From: Nevskia sp.
GTDB lineage: Bacteria > Pseudomonadota > Gammaproteobacteria > Nevskiales > Nevskiaceae
Assembly: GCF_021732705.1 (NCBI RefSeq)
Contig: NZ_JAKFUM010000010.1
Span: 248,001 to 312,000, forward strand
Direction of reading: 5' to 3'
Length of the DNA stretch: 64,000 bases
In this document: positions 18,678 through 27,484 of the stretch, piece by piece
Layout: each line of letters opens with the position of its first letter
Numbering within the stretch: the first letter of the stretch is position 1
Program-made: the position numbers and the translations under genes
Notes under the pieces: generated by a model
Database searches by the model: none
What the model was told of the DNA's origin: nothing
The model's input: only the letters and a program-made list of their open reading frames with translations

Positions 18678-19336
18678 GTCGGGTTGTCCGGCTTGCGCGC
18701 CAGCCAGCGGCCAAGCACGCGGGCCTTCTCGAAACGCGATTCGGTGCCGCGCACCAGCCGCAGCAGATTGTCGCGATGCTTGAACAGGATCAGGGCCAGC
18801 ATCGCCGCGGTGAAGGCGCCCGTCACGGTCCACAGGCCGGCGCCGAAACAGGTCACGTAGAACAGCGCGACCACGCCGCCGGTGATCGAGGCCAGACTGA
18901 CATAGCCGCTGAGCAGCACGACCGCCGCGAACGCGGCGATGATCCACGGCAGTGCGGCCGGCAGCAGCGCGCCGAACACGCCGGTCAGCGTGGCCACGCC
19001 CTTGCCGCCGCGGAATTTCTGGAACACCGGATAGCAGTGGCCGAGCGCCGCGCCGAGGCCGCAGGCATACGGCAGCCACGGCCGCAGCGCGGCATCGCTG
19101 GCCAGCGGCCACGGCAGCGACGGCAGCGCCAGCGCGGCCAGCACGCCCTTGCCGATGTCGATGGCCAGCACGCCCAACGCGAACTTCGCGCCGCGCGTGC
19201 GCAGCGCATTGGTCGCGCCGACATTGCCCGAACCGGCCGCGCGCAAGTCGCTGCCGCCAACGAGGCGGCGCATGACGTCGCCGCCCATGACGCCGCCGAG
19301 CAGGTAGGCCAGCAGGAATTTCGCGATCAGTTCCAC
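18674..19336 (-). CDS. plsY: Glycerol-3-phosphate acyltransferase PlsY
   Basis: A 220-residue integral membrane enzyme that transfers acyl groups from acyl-phosphate to glycerol-3-phosphate. The three family motifs are visible: GSGNVGATNALRTRG, GHCYPVFQKFRGGKGVAT, and the later FKHRDNLLRLVRGTE. About five membrane helices are predicted. GTG 19336 (MELIAKFLLAYLLGG after initiation) is taken as start, since it places the first helix at the N-terminus. The longer frame from an ATG at 19420 runs into the end of the peptidase gene. It is 40 bp downstream of that gene. Confidence 0.92.
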   Translation of the reverse strand: MELIAKFLLAYLLGGVMGGDVMRRLVGGSDLRAAGSGNVGATNALRTRGAKFALGVLAIDIGKGVLAALALPSLPWPLASDAALRPWLPYACGLGAALGHCYPVFQKFRGGKGVATLTGVFGALLPAALPWIIAAFAAVVLLSGYVSLASITGGVVALFYVTCFGAGLWTVTGAFTAAMLALILFKHRDNLLRLVRGTESRFEKARVLGRWLARKPDNPT

Positions 19337-19376
19337 GGGGCAGCCCGGCTGCGGGATCGGAGGGTGGCCGTTGCGT

Positions 19377-21170
19377 TCAGGCGCCGAGCCAGGCGCGGCG
19401 CCGCGCCAGTTCGTCGCCATCGACTTCCGCGAGGGTCAGGGTCCAGGTGTCCGATGGCCACGCGGCAGCGGTGATCTCGGCCTGCAGCAGTTCGTCGCCG
19501 CGGAAATAGCTGACGGCCACGCGCTGGCCGACCGCCAGCGCCTCGAGCCGGTTGGCCCAGTTGCCGGCGGTGAGCTTCAGGCCATCGAGCGCGATCAGTA
19601 CGTCGCCACCGGCCAGTCCGGCCGCCGCCGCGGGCCCGGTCGACAGCACGCTGGCAATCGTCGTTTCGCCGCCCCTCAGGGTCAGCCCGAGCCACGCCAC
19701 CGGATGCGGTTTGACTTCGCCGCGGCCGCCTTCGTCGGCGAGGCCGCGGGTCGGATGCCGGTTGGCGAGAATGCCGAACTCGGACAGCAGCTCCGCCAGC
19801 GGCAGTTCGTCCGTGCTGCGCAGCCAGCGATCGAACTGCGGCTTCAGATCGAGCCCGGACAGCTCGCAGGCCACCGCTTCGAGCCCGCCTTCCGGCACGC
19901 CGAGATCATGGCGGCCGTAGCGCTGCCACAGGCCGCGCATGACATCGTCCAGCGTGATCGCCGAATGGCGGCGCAGGGTCAGGTCGAGGCACAAGGTCGC
20001 CAAAGCACCCTTGACGTAGTAATTCACCGCCGCGTTTGGCGTCTGCTCGTCCGGCTGGTAGTACTTGATCCAGGCTTCGAAGCTGGCATCGGCCAGGGTC
20101 TGCACGCGGCGGCCCGGTGTCCGTTCGAGGCGGGTGGCGGCTTCGGCGACGAGATCGAGATAGCTCGCCGCGTCGATCAGCCCGGCGCGCAGGAGCATCA
20201 GGTCGTCGTAGTACGAGGTCGTGCCCTCGTAGGCCCACAGGTCTTCGGAATAGGCCTCGGCGGCGAGGTCGGAATCGGCGAAGCGTGCCGGCGTGATCCG
20301 CTTGACGTTCCACAGGTGGAAATACTCGTGGCTGACCAGCCCGAGAAAGCCGCGATAACCCTTGCGCAGGCCGGCCTGACCAGGCCGCGGCAGCGCATCG
20401 CGCGCAGTGACCAGCGCGGTGGACGTGCGATGTTCCAGCCCGCCGTAGCCGTTGCCGGTGACCTGCGTCAGGAACAGGTACTTCGGCATGGCCGGTTCCT
20501 GCCCGAACATCTCGCGCTGCACGTGGCAGACCCGCGTGATGTCGGCCGCGAGGCGCGGCAGGTCCGGCTCGCAGCGGCCGGACAGGATCAGGCTGTGCGG
20601 AATGCCGTCGACGTCGAAATCGACGCGCTGGAACGCCGCCATCTCGACCGGACAGTCGATCAGTTCCTCGTAGTGCGCGGCGCGGTAGCGGCCGAAGCCG
20701 GCAGCGTCGACCTCGACCGCAGTCAGCGCGGTGGCGAGCTGCCAATCCGGCGCGACCGCGGCATCCGGCCGGGCGATGGCGACCTCGAACGGCGACTGCG
20801 CATGGCCTGCCGGGCAGTAGAACAGCGAGCTGCCGTTGAAGAAGCCGCGCCGGGTGTCGAGGTAGGCCTTGCGCACCGACGGGTCCCAGGCATGGACGCG
20901 GTAGGCCAGCACCACGGTCCCGGCGGCCGGGCAGGCCACGTCGAAGCTGCGCTTGTCGATGCGGGTGATTGTGGCCGGTGCGCCGTCGAGGGTCGCGACC
21001 AGCCCTTGCACGTGCTTGGCAAAGTCGCGGACCAGATAGCTGCCGCGAATCCACGACGGCAGGCTGAAGCGCTGCGCGCCCGGTGTCGTGACCGCGAGTT
21101 CAAGCGTGACGTGGAAGGCATGCGCCAGCGGATCGGGCGCGACGGTGCAGCGAATCGATGCGGAAGTCAT
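19377..21170 (-). CDS. M61 (glycyl aminopeptidase) family metallopeptidase with PDZ domain
   Basis: A 597-residue protein. The N-terminal beta-rich domain (about 1-170) has PSWIRGSYLVRDFAKHV, typical of M61. The catalytic domain has the zinc motif HEYFH (His281-His285) in SHEYFHLWNVKR, a preceding GGLEHRTST, and the third-ligand glutamate in EDLWAYEGTTSYYDDL. A PDZ domain occupies about residues 495-575 (STGPAAAAGLAGGDVLIALDG). No signal peptide is evident, so it may be cytoplasmic. ATG 21170 was chosen (MTSASIRC); an earlier in-frame ATG at 21218 adds 16 residues. M61 enzymes remove N-terminal glycine or act on unstructured substrates. Confidence 0.9.
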   Translation of the reverse strand: MTSASIRCTVAPDPLAHAFHVTLELAVTTPGAQRFSLPSWIRGSYLVRDFAKHVQGLVATLDGAPATITRIDKRSFDVACPAAGTVVLAYRVHAWDPSVRKAYLDTRRGFFNGSSLFYCPAGHAQSPFEVAIARPDAAVAPDWQLATALTAVEVDAAGFGRYRAAHYEELIDCPVEMAAFQRVDFDVDGIPHSLILSGRCEPDLPRLAADITRVCHVQREMFGQEPAMPKYLFLTQVTGNGYGGLEHRTSTALVTARDALPRPGQAGLRKGYRGFLGLVSHEYFHLWNVKRITPARFADSDLAAEAYSEDLWAYEGTTSYYDDLMLLRAGLIDAASYLDLVAEAATRLERTPGRRVQTLADASFEAWIKYYQPDEQTPNAAVNYYVKGALATLCLDLTLRRHSAITLDDVMRGLWQRYGRHDLGVPEGGLEAVACELSGLDLKPQFDRWLRSTDELPLAELLSEFGILANRHPTRGLADEGGRGEVKPHPVAWLGLTLRGGETTIASVLSTGPAAAAGLAGGDVLIALDGLKLTAGNWANRLEALAVGQRVAVSYFRGDELLQAEITAAAWPSDTWTLTLAEVDGDELARRRAWLGA

Positions 21171-21257
21171 GCCCGGATTATGCCGCGCGACGAAGGCCGA
21201 TCGGGCGCCTTCGCGCACCGTCTCGTCGGCTGGACGACACAGGTCCGCCGAAATGAC

Positions 21258-21281
21258 GAAGCCCGCCGGGTGGCGGGCTTC
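21258..21281 (-). terminator. Candidate terminator after the DUF4394 gene
   Basis: A perfect 10-bp inverted repeat GAAGCCCGCC/GGCGGGCTTC lies about 21 bp past the DUF4394 stop. On the minus strand it is followed by GTCATTTC, a weak T-run. Confidence 0.6.
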
Positions 21282-21302
21282 GAGGCAGCGGCGCGGCGCG
21301 GA

Positions 21303-22178
21303 TCAGAGCGCGAAGCCGTTGCGCTCCGGCGGGTTCAGGTCCACCGCCATCCCACGGATGATGCGATCGCCGTCGATCCGGTCTTCCTGGCTGGTGTTGG
21401 CGCTCGACAGATTGAAGTTGTAAAAGCGCGAGGTGCCGCCACGCGGCGCGATGATGACGTACGGCGTGCCGACTTCATCGTTGTCCTGGTCACCGCGGTC
21501 GCGAACGATGTCGAAGCCGGCCTGCGAGACGAAGCCGCGATCCAGCGCACCGACCGTCGTCAGCACGCCGGCGTTGGTGATCCGCACCAGGGTCTGCGTC
21601 GTCACTTCGAGGCCGTACAGCGTCGTCGTCGTCGCGTTCGTGCGGCTGTTGGTGTACGCGATGGCGGCCAGCTGCGGCACTTCGCCGTCGTTGACGTCGT
21701 CCGGATCGAAGATCGGCGCGGCATCGGTCTGGATCAGCATGCCGTTGGTGGGATTGACCCGGCCGTTGAATGCCGCCGTGCTGCCGCTGGACGACGAGAT
21801 CACGCGCAGGTAGTCATCGATGGCGTTCACGTCCATCACCGGCGACACCAGCGTGGCCGTCGTGAACGGCGTGGTCGACACCAGAGTGGCAGCGCCGGAG
21901 GTCGGATCGATCGTGACGATGCGGTTGTTGCTGGTCAGGCCGTACAGCTGCTCGTTGGCCGGGCGGAAATCGATCTGCACCACGGTTTCGTTGGCAGCCA
22001 GACCGGTGAACGACACTTCGCTGTCGATTCTCGTGGCGTTGTCAGTCTGGAAGCTGATCAGGGTATTGGTGTTGGTGATGGCATAGGCCACGCGGCCGTC
22101 CTGGCAGCCGGCCAGCACGAGTCCGGCGGTGATGACAGCCGCCAGGCGCAACAGAGATTTTGAATTCGGGAAGCGCAT
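21303..22178 (-). CDS. DUF4394-family lipoprotein
   Basis: A 291-residue exported lipoprotein. The signal sequence ends in LVLAGC, with the lipidated cysteine at about residue 25. The rest is beta-rich and matches DUF4394, with AYAITNTNTLISFQTDN, ANETVVQIDFRPANEQLYGLTSN and the C-terminal PYVIIAPRGGTSRFYNFNLS. The domain probably forms a beta-propeller and its function is unknown; similar proteins are often cell-surface or periplasmic. It is followed by a hairpin terminator and then the M61 peptidase gene, whose start is 133 bp downstream. Confidence 0.85.
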   Translation of the reverse strand: MRFPNSKSLLRLAAVITAGLVLAGCQDGRVAYAITNTNTLISFQTDNATRIDSEVSFTGLAANETVVQIDFRPANEQLYGLTSNNRIVTIDPTSGAATLVSTTPFTTATLVSPVMDVNAIDDYLRVISSSSGSTAAFNGRVNPTNGMLIQTDAAPIFDPDDVNDGEVPQLAAIAYTNSRTNATTTTLYGLEVTTQTLVRITNAGVLTTVGALDRGFVSQAGFDIVRDRGDQDNDEVGTPYVIIAPRGGTSRFYNFNLSSANTSQEDRIDGDRIIRGMAVDLNPPERNGFAL

Positions 22179-22441
22179 CGCTCAGGTCCTGGTGTCGGCC
22201 GGGGGCGGCCGCGGGGCGGGGTTCGGCGGTGATCCAGCATCGGCCGGGCACAATGCCAGATGATAACGACCCTGGCTCAACGCTGGGTCGCCCGGCAATG
22301 GACCTTTGGCCTGCGCCGATGTTCCGCATCGGGCCTTCGCGCAGGGCGTGGCCCCGGCGGCGGACAATCGGGATTGTCGTCTCGTCCGACGGTGGATGAT
22401 CGGCTACGCTTTCCGACCGCTCCCTGACCCGATCTCGCCCG

Positions 22442-23344
22442 ATGACCGTGACCCTTAGCCTGCGCGCCCGCCTGTTCGGCCCTGTCTGCCAGTTGCTGCT
22501 GCAGCCGGTGCTCGCCAAGCCGGCCGAGCAGATGCGGCCACAGCTCGACGCCATCGCCCGGCTGATCACCCGCATCCCGCGCGGCACGACGATCTCGCCG
22601 ACGATGCTCGGCGCACGCCCAGCCGAGATGCTGACGCCCGCGAAGCTGGAATCGGACACCGTCATCTACTATCTGCACGGTGGCGCCTATCTCGGCGGCT
22701 CGCCGCGCTCGCACCGCGGCATGCTCGCGCACTTCGCCAAGGCGGCGGGCTGCAAGGTCATCGCGCTCGACTACCGGCTGGCTCCGGAAGACCCGTACCC
22801 GGCACCGCTCGAAGACGCAGTGGCCGGCTACAAGGCGCTGCTGGCGCAGGGCATTCCGGCTTCGAAGATCGTCATCGCCGGCGATTCGGCCGGCGGCAAC
22901 CTGAGCATCGTCACCGCCATCGCGCTGCGCGACGGCGGCCTGCCGGCACCCGCGGGCCTCGTGCTGCTGTCGCCGTGGACGGATCTGTCGTCGAGCGGCC
23001 GCTCGATGGGCAGCCGCGCCGAGCGCGACCGCATCCTCACCGTCCTCGGCATCAGCAAGGCCGCCGAAGTCTTCGCCAATGGCCGCAAGCTGACCGACCC
23101 GCTGCTGTCGCCGCTGTTCGCGGACCTGAAGGGCCTGCCGAAGATGCTGATCCAGGTCGGCGACGACGAAGTGCTGCTCGACGATTCCACCCGCTTCGCC
23201 GCCGCCGCCCGCAAGGCTGGCGTCGACGTCACCCTCGACGTCAAGCCCAAGCTCTGGCACGTCTGGCAGATCCTCGCCGGCTGGATGCCGGAAGCGGACG
23301 ACGCGGTCGAGGAGATGGGGGCTTTTGTGCGGGCGGTGGTCTGA
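22442..23344 (+). CDS. Alpha/beta hydrolase, hormone-sensitive-lipase (HSL) family esterase
   Basis: A 300-residue esterase of the HSL/bacterial family IV type. The oxyanion-hole motif HGGAY is at residues 79-83 (YYLHGGAYLGGS). The nucleophile is Ser149 in GDSAGGN. The acid is in QVGDDEVLLDD and the base in KLWHVWQ. It probably hydrolyses short- to medium-chain acyl esters. The DNA upstream (22179-22441, 263 bp) separates it from the divergent DUF4394 gene and shows no clear promoter. The convergent ROK kinase gene ends 20 bp after it. Confidence 0.9.
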   Translation: MTVTLSLRARLFGPVCQLLLQPVLAKPAEQMRPQLDAIARLITRIPRGTTISPTMLGARPAEMLTPAKLESDTVIYYLHGGAYLGGSPRSHRGMLAHFAKAAGCKVIALDYRLAPEDPYPAPLEDAVAGYKALLAQGIPASKIVIAGDSAGGNLSIVTAIALRDGGLPAPAGLVLLSPWTDLSSSGRSMGSRAERDRILTVLGISKAAEVFANGRKLTDPLLSPLFADLKGLPKMLIQVGDDEVLLDDSTRFAAAARKAGVDVTLDVKPKLWHVWQILAGWMPEADDAVEEMGAFVRAVV

Positions 23345-23364
23345 ACGCCGTGATCTAGCGGCCG

Positions 23365-24300
23365 TCAGACCGGCAACGGCCACAGCCACGCCGCGCCGCG
23401 GACGCCGCTGGCGTCGCCGTGGACGGCCGGCAGCAGGCGGGTGGTGACGGAATCGGAAAACACCCAGCGCTTCCAGCGCAGCGGGATCTGCGTGTACAGC
23501 CGCGCGATGCGCGACAGGCCGCCGCCGAGGACGATGATGTCCGGGTCGAGCACGTTGATGACCGAGGCCAGCGCCCGCGCCAGCCGGTCCTCGTAGCGCG
23601 TCAGGGTGTCCGAGCACGCGGGGTCGCCGGCCAGCGCGCCGCGCACGATCGCTTCGCCGTCGAGCCTCTGGCGGGTCACGTCGTGGTGGTCGCGGGCCAG
23701 CGCCACGCCGGAGCACCAGTCCTCGATGGCGCCATGACGGCCATCCCAGCCGAGCGGGCCCGGCATCTCGCCCCATTCCGGGCGCGGCCAAGGCAGCGGG
23801 TTGTGGCCCCATTCGCCGGCGATGGCGTTCGGCCCGGCGCGGAGTTTTCCGTCGATGACGATGCCGCCGCCGACGCCGGTGCCGAGAATCACGCCGAACA
23901 CGCACGGCGCGCCGAGCGCCGCGCCGTCTTCCTGCGCTTCGCTGAGGGCGAGACAGTCGGCATCGTTGGCCATGCGCACGGCGCGGCCGAGCGCGGCTTC
24001 CAGATCACGCTGGAGTGGCTGATCGTTGAGACAGGTGGAATTGGCGTTCTTGATCCGGCCGGTGAACAGCGAGGTCGCGCCCGGATGCCCGATGCCGACC
24101 GGCAGGTGGCCGGCACCGACTTCGCGTTCGAGATTCGCGACCAGTGTGGCGACCGCCGCCACCGTGGCGGCGTAATCACCGGCGGGTGTCGCGATGCGCT
24201 GACGGGCGACGACGGCTGCCGCACCGCGCAGCACGACACCTTCGATCTTGGTGCCGCCGAGGTCGATGCCGATCCTGAGCACGGCAGTGCGGCCGACCAT
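23365..24300 (-). CDS. ROK-family sugar kinase-like protein lacking the zinc cysteines
   Basis: A 311-residue ASKHA-fold protein of the N-acetylglucosamine kinase/fructokinase group. It has phosphate-1 RIGIDLGGTKIEG, the nucleotide-site GVILGTGVGGGIVIDGKL, the sugar-site GEWGHNPLPWP, and the adenosine motif DIIVLGGGLS. The ROK zinc motif (C-x-CG-x2-GC-x-E) is replaced by GWDGRHGAIE, with all three cysteines missing. The E and the following SG remain. Either zinc has been dispensed with or activity is changed. The first possible start is ATG 24300; a GTG at 24282 would give the tighter family N-terminus. It lies 3 bp after the DUF1499 gene and is probably co-transcribed with it. Confidence 0.85.
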   Translation of the reverse strand: MVGRTAVLRIGIDLGGTKIEGVVLRGAAAVVARQRIATPAGDYAATVAAVATLVANLEREVGAGHLPVGIGHPGATSLFTGRIKNANSTCLNDQPLQRDLEAALGRAVRMANDADCLALSEAQEDGAALGAPCVFGVILGTGVGGGIVIDGKLRAGPNAIAGEWGHNPLPWPRPEWGEMPGPLGWDGRHGAIEDWCSGVALARDHHDVTRQRLDGEAIVRGALAGDPACSDTLTRYEDRLARALASVINVLDPDIIVLGGGLSRIARLYTQIPLRWKRWVFSDSVTTRLLPAVHGDASGVRGAAWLWPLPV

Positions 24301-24303
24301 GCC

Positions 24304-24774
24304 TCAGCCGCCGCCAACGGCGAAGGCTGCGCGGATCGCTTCGACCCGTTTCCGGTTGGCGCCGAAATCGTGGTAGCCGATGCGGCTCGACGAGCGCACC
24401 TGGATCACGCCGGGCTGGGTCGCGGTGGCGACGAATTCGGCGTCGTCGACGAACTTCATCAGCGCCGTGGTGAAGGTGGCGTGGATGTAGCCTTCGCTGC
24501 GGGTCACGACGGCTGCACCCGGCATTGCCGCGATCACCTTCGCCAGCCGTGCCATGGCCGCGTCGGGGGCGTCGTCATGACGCAGGGGCGCGACCTGGCG
24601 TTCGACATTGGCCTCCTCCGAACTGACGCAGTGCGGGCCGTCATCGCAGGGCTGGAGCTTGCCCTGGCTGTCGCGCAGTGTCGGCGTGCCGGCACCGCAG
24701 CCGCTCAGGCCGATGAGCAGCAGGCTCGAACCCAGCAGCCGGGCGACCTGGGAGGTCGTGAAAATCTTGCGCAT
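24304..24774 (-). CDS. DUF1499-family lipoprotein
   Basis: A 156-residue protein. The signal sequence ends in LIGLSGCGAG (lipobox LSGC). The mature part has CDDGPHCVSSEE at its start and ends SSRIGYHDFGANRKRVEAIR. Both segments are characteristic of DUF1499, whose C-terminal RxGxxDxGxNRxRVExLR signature is matched. The function is unknown. It is 3 bp upstream of the ROK kinase and divergent from the TonB-receptor operon, whose first gene begins 289 bp away. Confidence 0.87.
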   Translation of the reverse strand: MRKIFTTSQVARLLGSSLLLIGLSGCGAGTPTLRDSQGKLQPCDDGPHCVSSEEANVERQVAPLRHDDAPDAAMARLAKVIAAMPGAAVVTRSEGYIHATFTTALMKFVDDAEFVATATQPGVIQVRSSSRIGYHDFGANRKRVEAIRAAFAVGGG

Positions 24775-24928
24775 TGCCTGTCCCTCGGGTGATGTCCAAA
24801 CCGGAACCCCGATGATCGCCCGAAAAGCCGCGGGCCGCGATCATCGCGACACCCGGAAAAGCACGCCGCTGCGGCGAAGTCCGGCGGCAAAGGGGCTCGG
24901 ACGCTTGAACATCAAAACCGGTCATTCG

Positions 24929-24950
24929 GTGACAGACGATCGTCTGGCAC
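24929..24950. promoter_or_regulatory. 22-bp near-perfect palindrome, candidate operator
   Basis: GTGACAGACGA/TCGTCTGGCAC has 10 of 11 pairs complementary; the inner 14 bases, CAGACGATCGTCTG, are perfect. It lies 113 bp upstream of the TonB-receptor start and about 155 bp from the divergent DUF1499 gene. The operon ends with an ArsR-family regulator gene, so it is a natural candidate for that repressor's site. No clear sigma-70 promoter was found nearby. Confidence 0.5.
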
Positions 24951-25063
24951 GGTGCAAGACTTTTGCGCGATCGTGCGGGAGCCGGACGCAGCCCTGAGTC
25001 CCGCTGTCACCCGCCTTCCGCAATCGAACTCGATCCGACCAGCCAGCACTGCATTTTCCGCAC

Positions 25064-27484
25064 ATGCGACAGATGAAATTTCCTTCATGCGAATTACCGC
25101 TCGCGACGCTGCTGGTCCTTGTCGTCATCAGCGCGGACCTGAACGCGGCGGAGCCCGTTGCCGGCCGTGACGAGCCGCCGGCCGTGGTCGCGCTCGATCC
25201 CGTCGTCGTGGAAGGCGCACGCGAAGCCACCGGGAACGGGCCATCGAAGCAGTCGGTGGAGGGCGTCTTCGGCGATCAGCGCAAGCTCGTCGACGTGCCG
25301 CGATCAGTGACCGCGATTGGCGCCGATCTGATCGACCGGGCGGCGATCGTCGAACTGCGCGACCTTCAGCGTCTGGTGCCGAACAGCTACGGTGCGAACA
25401 CCTTCGGCGCCAGCAGCCTGCCGACCCTGCGCGGCCAGTTCGGCGAGCTGTATCAGGACGGCCTGCGCCGACAGGGTGGCAACAACGGCCTGGGGCTTCC
25501 GCTGTCGTTCAATTCCATCGAGCAGATCGATGTCATCAAGGGACCGCCACCGGTGGCGTTCGGCAGCAGTCAGCGGGTCGGCGGTTTCATCAACCTGGCA
25601 CCGAAGCGCCCGGACCTCGACACCTCCCGCGCCGACATCCAGGTGCAAGCCGGGAGCTGGGACCGTTATCGGCAATCGCTGGACTGGTCGCAGCCGATCA
25701 AGGCCGGGCAGTCGGCGGTGCGTCTTTCTGCCGAGAACCGCAACGAAGGCAGCTACTACGACTTCGTGAACTATCGCAGCCAGAGCCTGTTCACGGCCTA
25801 CCGCCTCAAGCCGGATCGCGATTCGCAGCTCGATGTCGGCGTCGAATACTTCAACGTCGATTTCGCCGACAACGCGGGCTTCAACCGGCCGACCCAGCAA
25901 CTCATCGACGACGGCCTGTACATCACCGGGCAAGGCGTTCAGGCCGACGGCTCGACCGTGCCCGCCGCCGGTTCCGTGGTGTCCCCGACCGGACTGACCC
26001 GCATTTCGCGCCGCCGCGTCTTCACCGACCCGGATGACCGCAACAGCGCCGAAACGGTGATCGGCAACCTGCGCTACGAGCGAACGCTGGACGAGGGTTT
26101 CCGCTGGGTGACGCGGGCCTTGTACCAGCACCTGGAGCGCGAGGAAATCGCGCGCAACAGCTTCGTCGAAATCATCGATGGCGCCGACACCTTCAACCTG
26201 CGCAGCGAACTGAGCCTCGATACCGAGTTCCCGCTGGCCGCGTTCGCGGCGGCGCAGACCACGACGTTCGGCGTCGAATATCGCTTCCACGACATCCTCG
26301 GCTACAGCCAGTTCACGACCGAAGCGGACAATCCGATCGATCTGACCGGCCCGATCGAGAACCGCCGCATCCCGCTGAGCGCCGCCCAGCAGGCCCGGCT
26401 GGTGGAACTCAGGCCGGGCCTGTTCGTGTCGCCCGGTGCGCAGTACGACGTCGACGGCGATGGCAGCGGCGATTTCAACACCTCCGACACCACCGATTCG
26501 ACGAGCCACCAGACCGGCGTGTTCGTCCAGCATTCGATCCGCCCGAATGCCGCGTGGGAACTGCTGCTGGGTGCGCGCGGCGACTGGTTCGATGTCGATG
26601 CCGGCGATGGCGCGCCGCCACCGGGCGTGACCGCCGCACGCGACGGCATCAATCGCTGGCTCAAGGCCGGCAACGCCGCCCTGCTGTTCAAGCCGCAGAC
26701 CGACATCACGCTGTTCGCGACGGCCAACTACAGCGAATCGACATCGAACAGCCTCGGCGGCGGCTTCGTGCTCGGCGCCGGCAACGAGATCGCGCGCGAG
26801 AACTTCGCCACCGAAAGCCGGCTGTACGAGGCGGGCATCAAATGGGCGCCGGCAAACGGGGCCTGGTACGCCGACCTGAGCCTGTTCGATCAGACCCGAA
26901 GCCTGCGCAACCGCGACGGCAGCAACAGCGGCATCCAGACCCACGGTGCCGAAAGCCGTATCGCCTGGACGCCAGACCGCCACTGGTTCCTGCAGGTGGC
27001 CGGCAGCTGGATCGATGTCAGCTTCGACGACTCGGTAGCGTTCCAGGACAGCAGCAACGTGCTGGACGCCTTTGACGACTCGCGCCCGGATCTGGTCGCC
27101 GGCACCGGGGTCGGCAGCCCCAGCTTTGCGGTGTTTCCCGCCAGCAGCAATCGCGTGCCGGGCATTCCGAGAGTGCAGGCGTCGGGACTGCTGAGCCACG
27201 AAACCGCGTTTGGCCTGGGCGTCGCGATCAATGCCCTGTACACCAGCGAATTCCCGCTGGATTACCAGCAGACCGTGAAGATTCGCGAACAGATCACGGT
27301 CAACGCCTCCGTTCACTGGGACGTCAAGGCGATCGCCACCGACTTCCGCTTCGATGTCTTCAACCTGACCAACGAGGACAACTTCTCCCCGGTGTTCGAA
27401 GGCGGCTTCTTCGGCTCGACCCTGGTGTTTCCGGAGCAGCCGATCAACGTGCTGTTCTCGATCCGGCACCGGTTCAGCCTGTGA
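25064..27484 (+). CDS. TonB-dependent outer-membrane receptor
   Basis: An 806-residue receptor. The signal peptide covers about residues 1-29 (hydrophobic ATLLVLVVISA, then NAAE). A TonB-box-like LDPVVVEGA is at about 44-52. The plug domain spans about 60-175, with DVPRSVTAIGADLI and a plug end VIKGPPPVAFGSSQRVGGFINL of the siderophore-receptor type. A 22-strand barrel follows, ending FSIRHRFSL. It should import a substrate too large or scarce for porins, using TonB energy. It is the first gene of an operon running to 33856, and its TGA overlaps the GTG of the binding-protein gene, so receptor and transporter are produced together. No Fur box or known riboswitch was seen upstream. The substrate is unknown. 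Confidence 0.93.
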   Translation: MRQMKFPSCELPLATLLVLVVISADLNAAEPVAGRDEPPAVVALDPVVVEGAREATGNGPSKQSVEGVFGDQRKLVDVPRSVTAIGADLIDRAAIVELRDLQRLVPNSYGANTFGASSLPTLRGQFGELYQDGLRRQGGNNGLGLPLSFNSIEQIDVIKGPPPVAFGSSQRVGGFINLAPKRPDLDTSRADIQVQAGSWDRYRQSLDWSQPIKAGQSAVRLSAENRNEGSYYDFVNYRSQSLFTAYRLKPDRDSQLDVGVEYFNVDFADNAGFNRPTQQLIDDGLYITGQGVQADGSTVPAAGSVVSPTGLTRISRRRVFTDPDDRNSAETVIGNLRYERTLDEGFRWVTRALYQHLEREEIARNSFVEIIDGADTFNLRSELSLDTEFPLAAFAAAQTTTFGVEYRFHDILGYSQFTTEADNPIDLTGPIENRRIPLSAAQQARLVELRPGLFVSPGAQYDVDGDGSGDFNTSDTTDSTSHQTGVFVQHSIRPNAAWELLLGARGDWFDVDAGDGAPPPGVTAARDGINRWLKAGNAALLFKPQTDITLFATANYSESTSNSLGGGFVLGAGNEIARENFATESRLYEAGIKWAPANGAWYADLSLFDQTRSLRNRDGSNSGIQTHGAESRIAWTPDRHWFLQVAGSWIDVSFDDSVAFQDSSNVLDAFDDSRPDLVAGTGVGSPSFAVFPASSNRVPGIPRVQASGLLSHETAFGLGVAINALYTSEFPLDYQQTVKIREQITVNASVHWDVKAIATDFRFDVFNLTNEDNFSPVFEGGFFGSTLVFPEQPINVLFSIRHRFSL

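Noticed and set aside
19371-22163. 930-codon open frame antisense to the M61 peptidase and DUF4394 genes
   Set aside because: Mirror frame of two well-supported genes; no domain visible.
24775-25063. Riboswitch (cobalamin or TPP) or Fur box upstream of the TonB receptor
   Set aside because: No B12-box, THI-box or Fur-like repeat was found; the only clear structure is the 22-bp palindrome.
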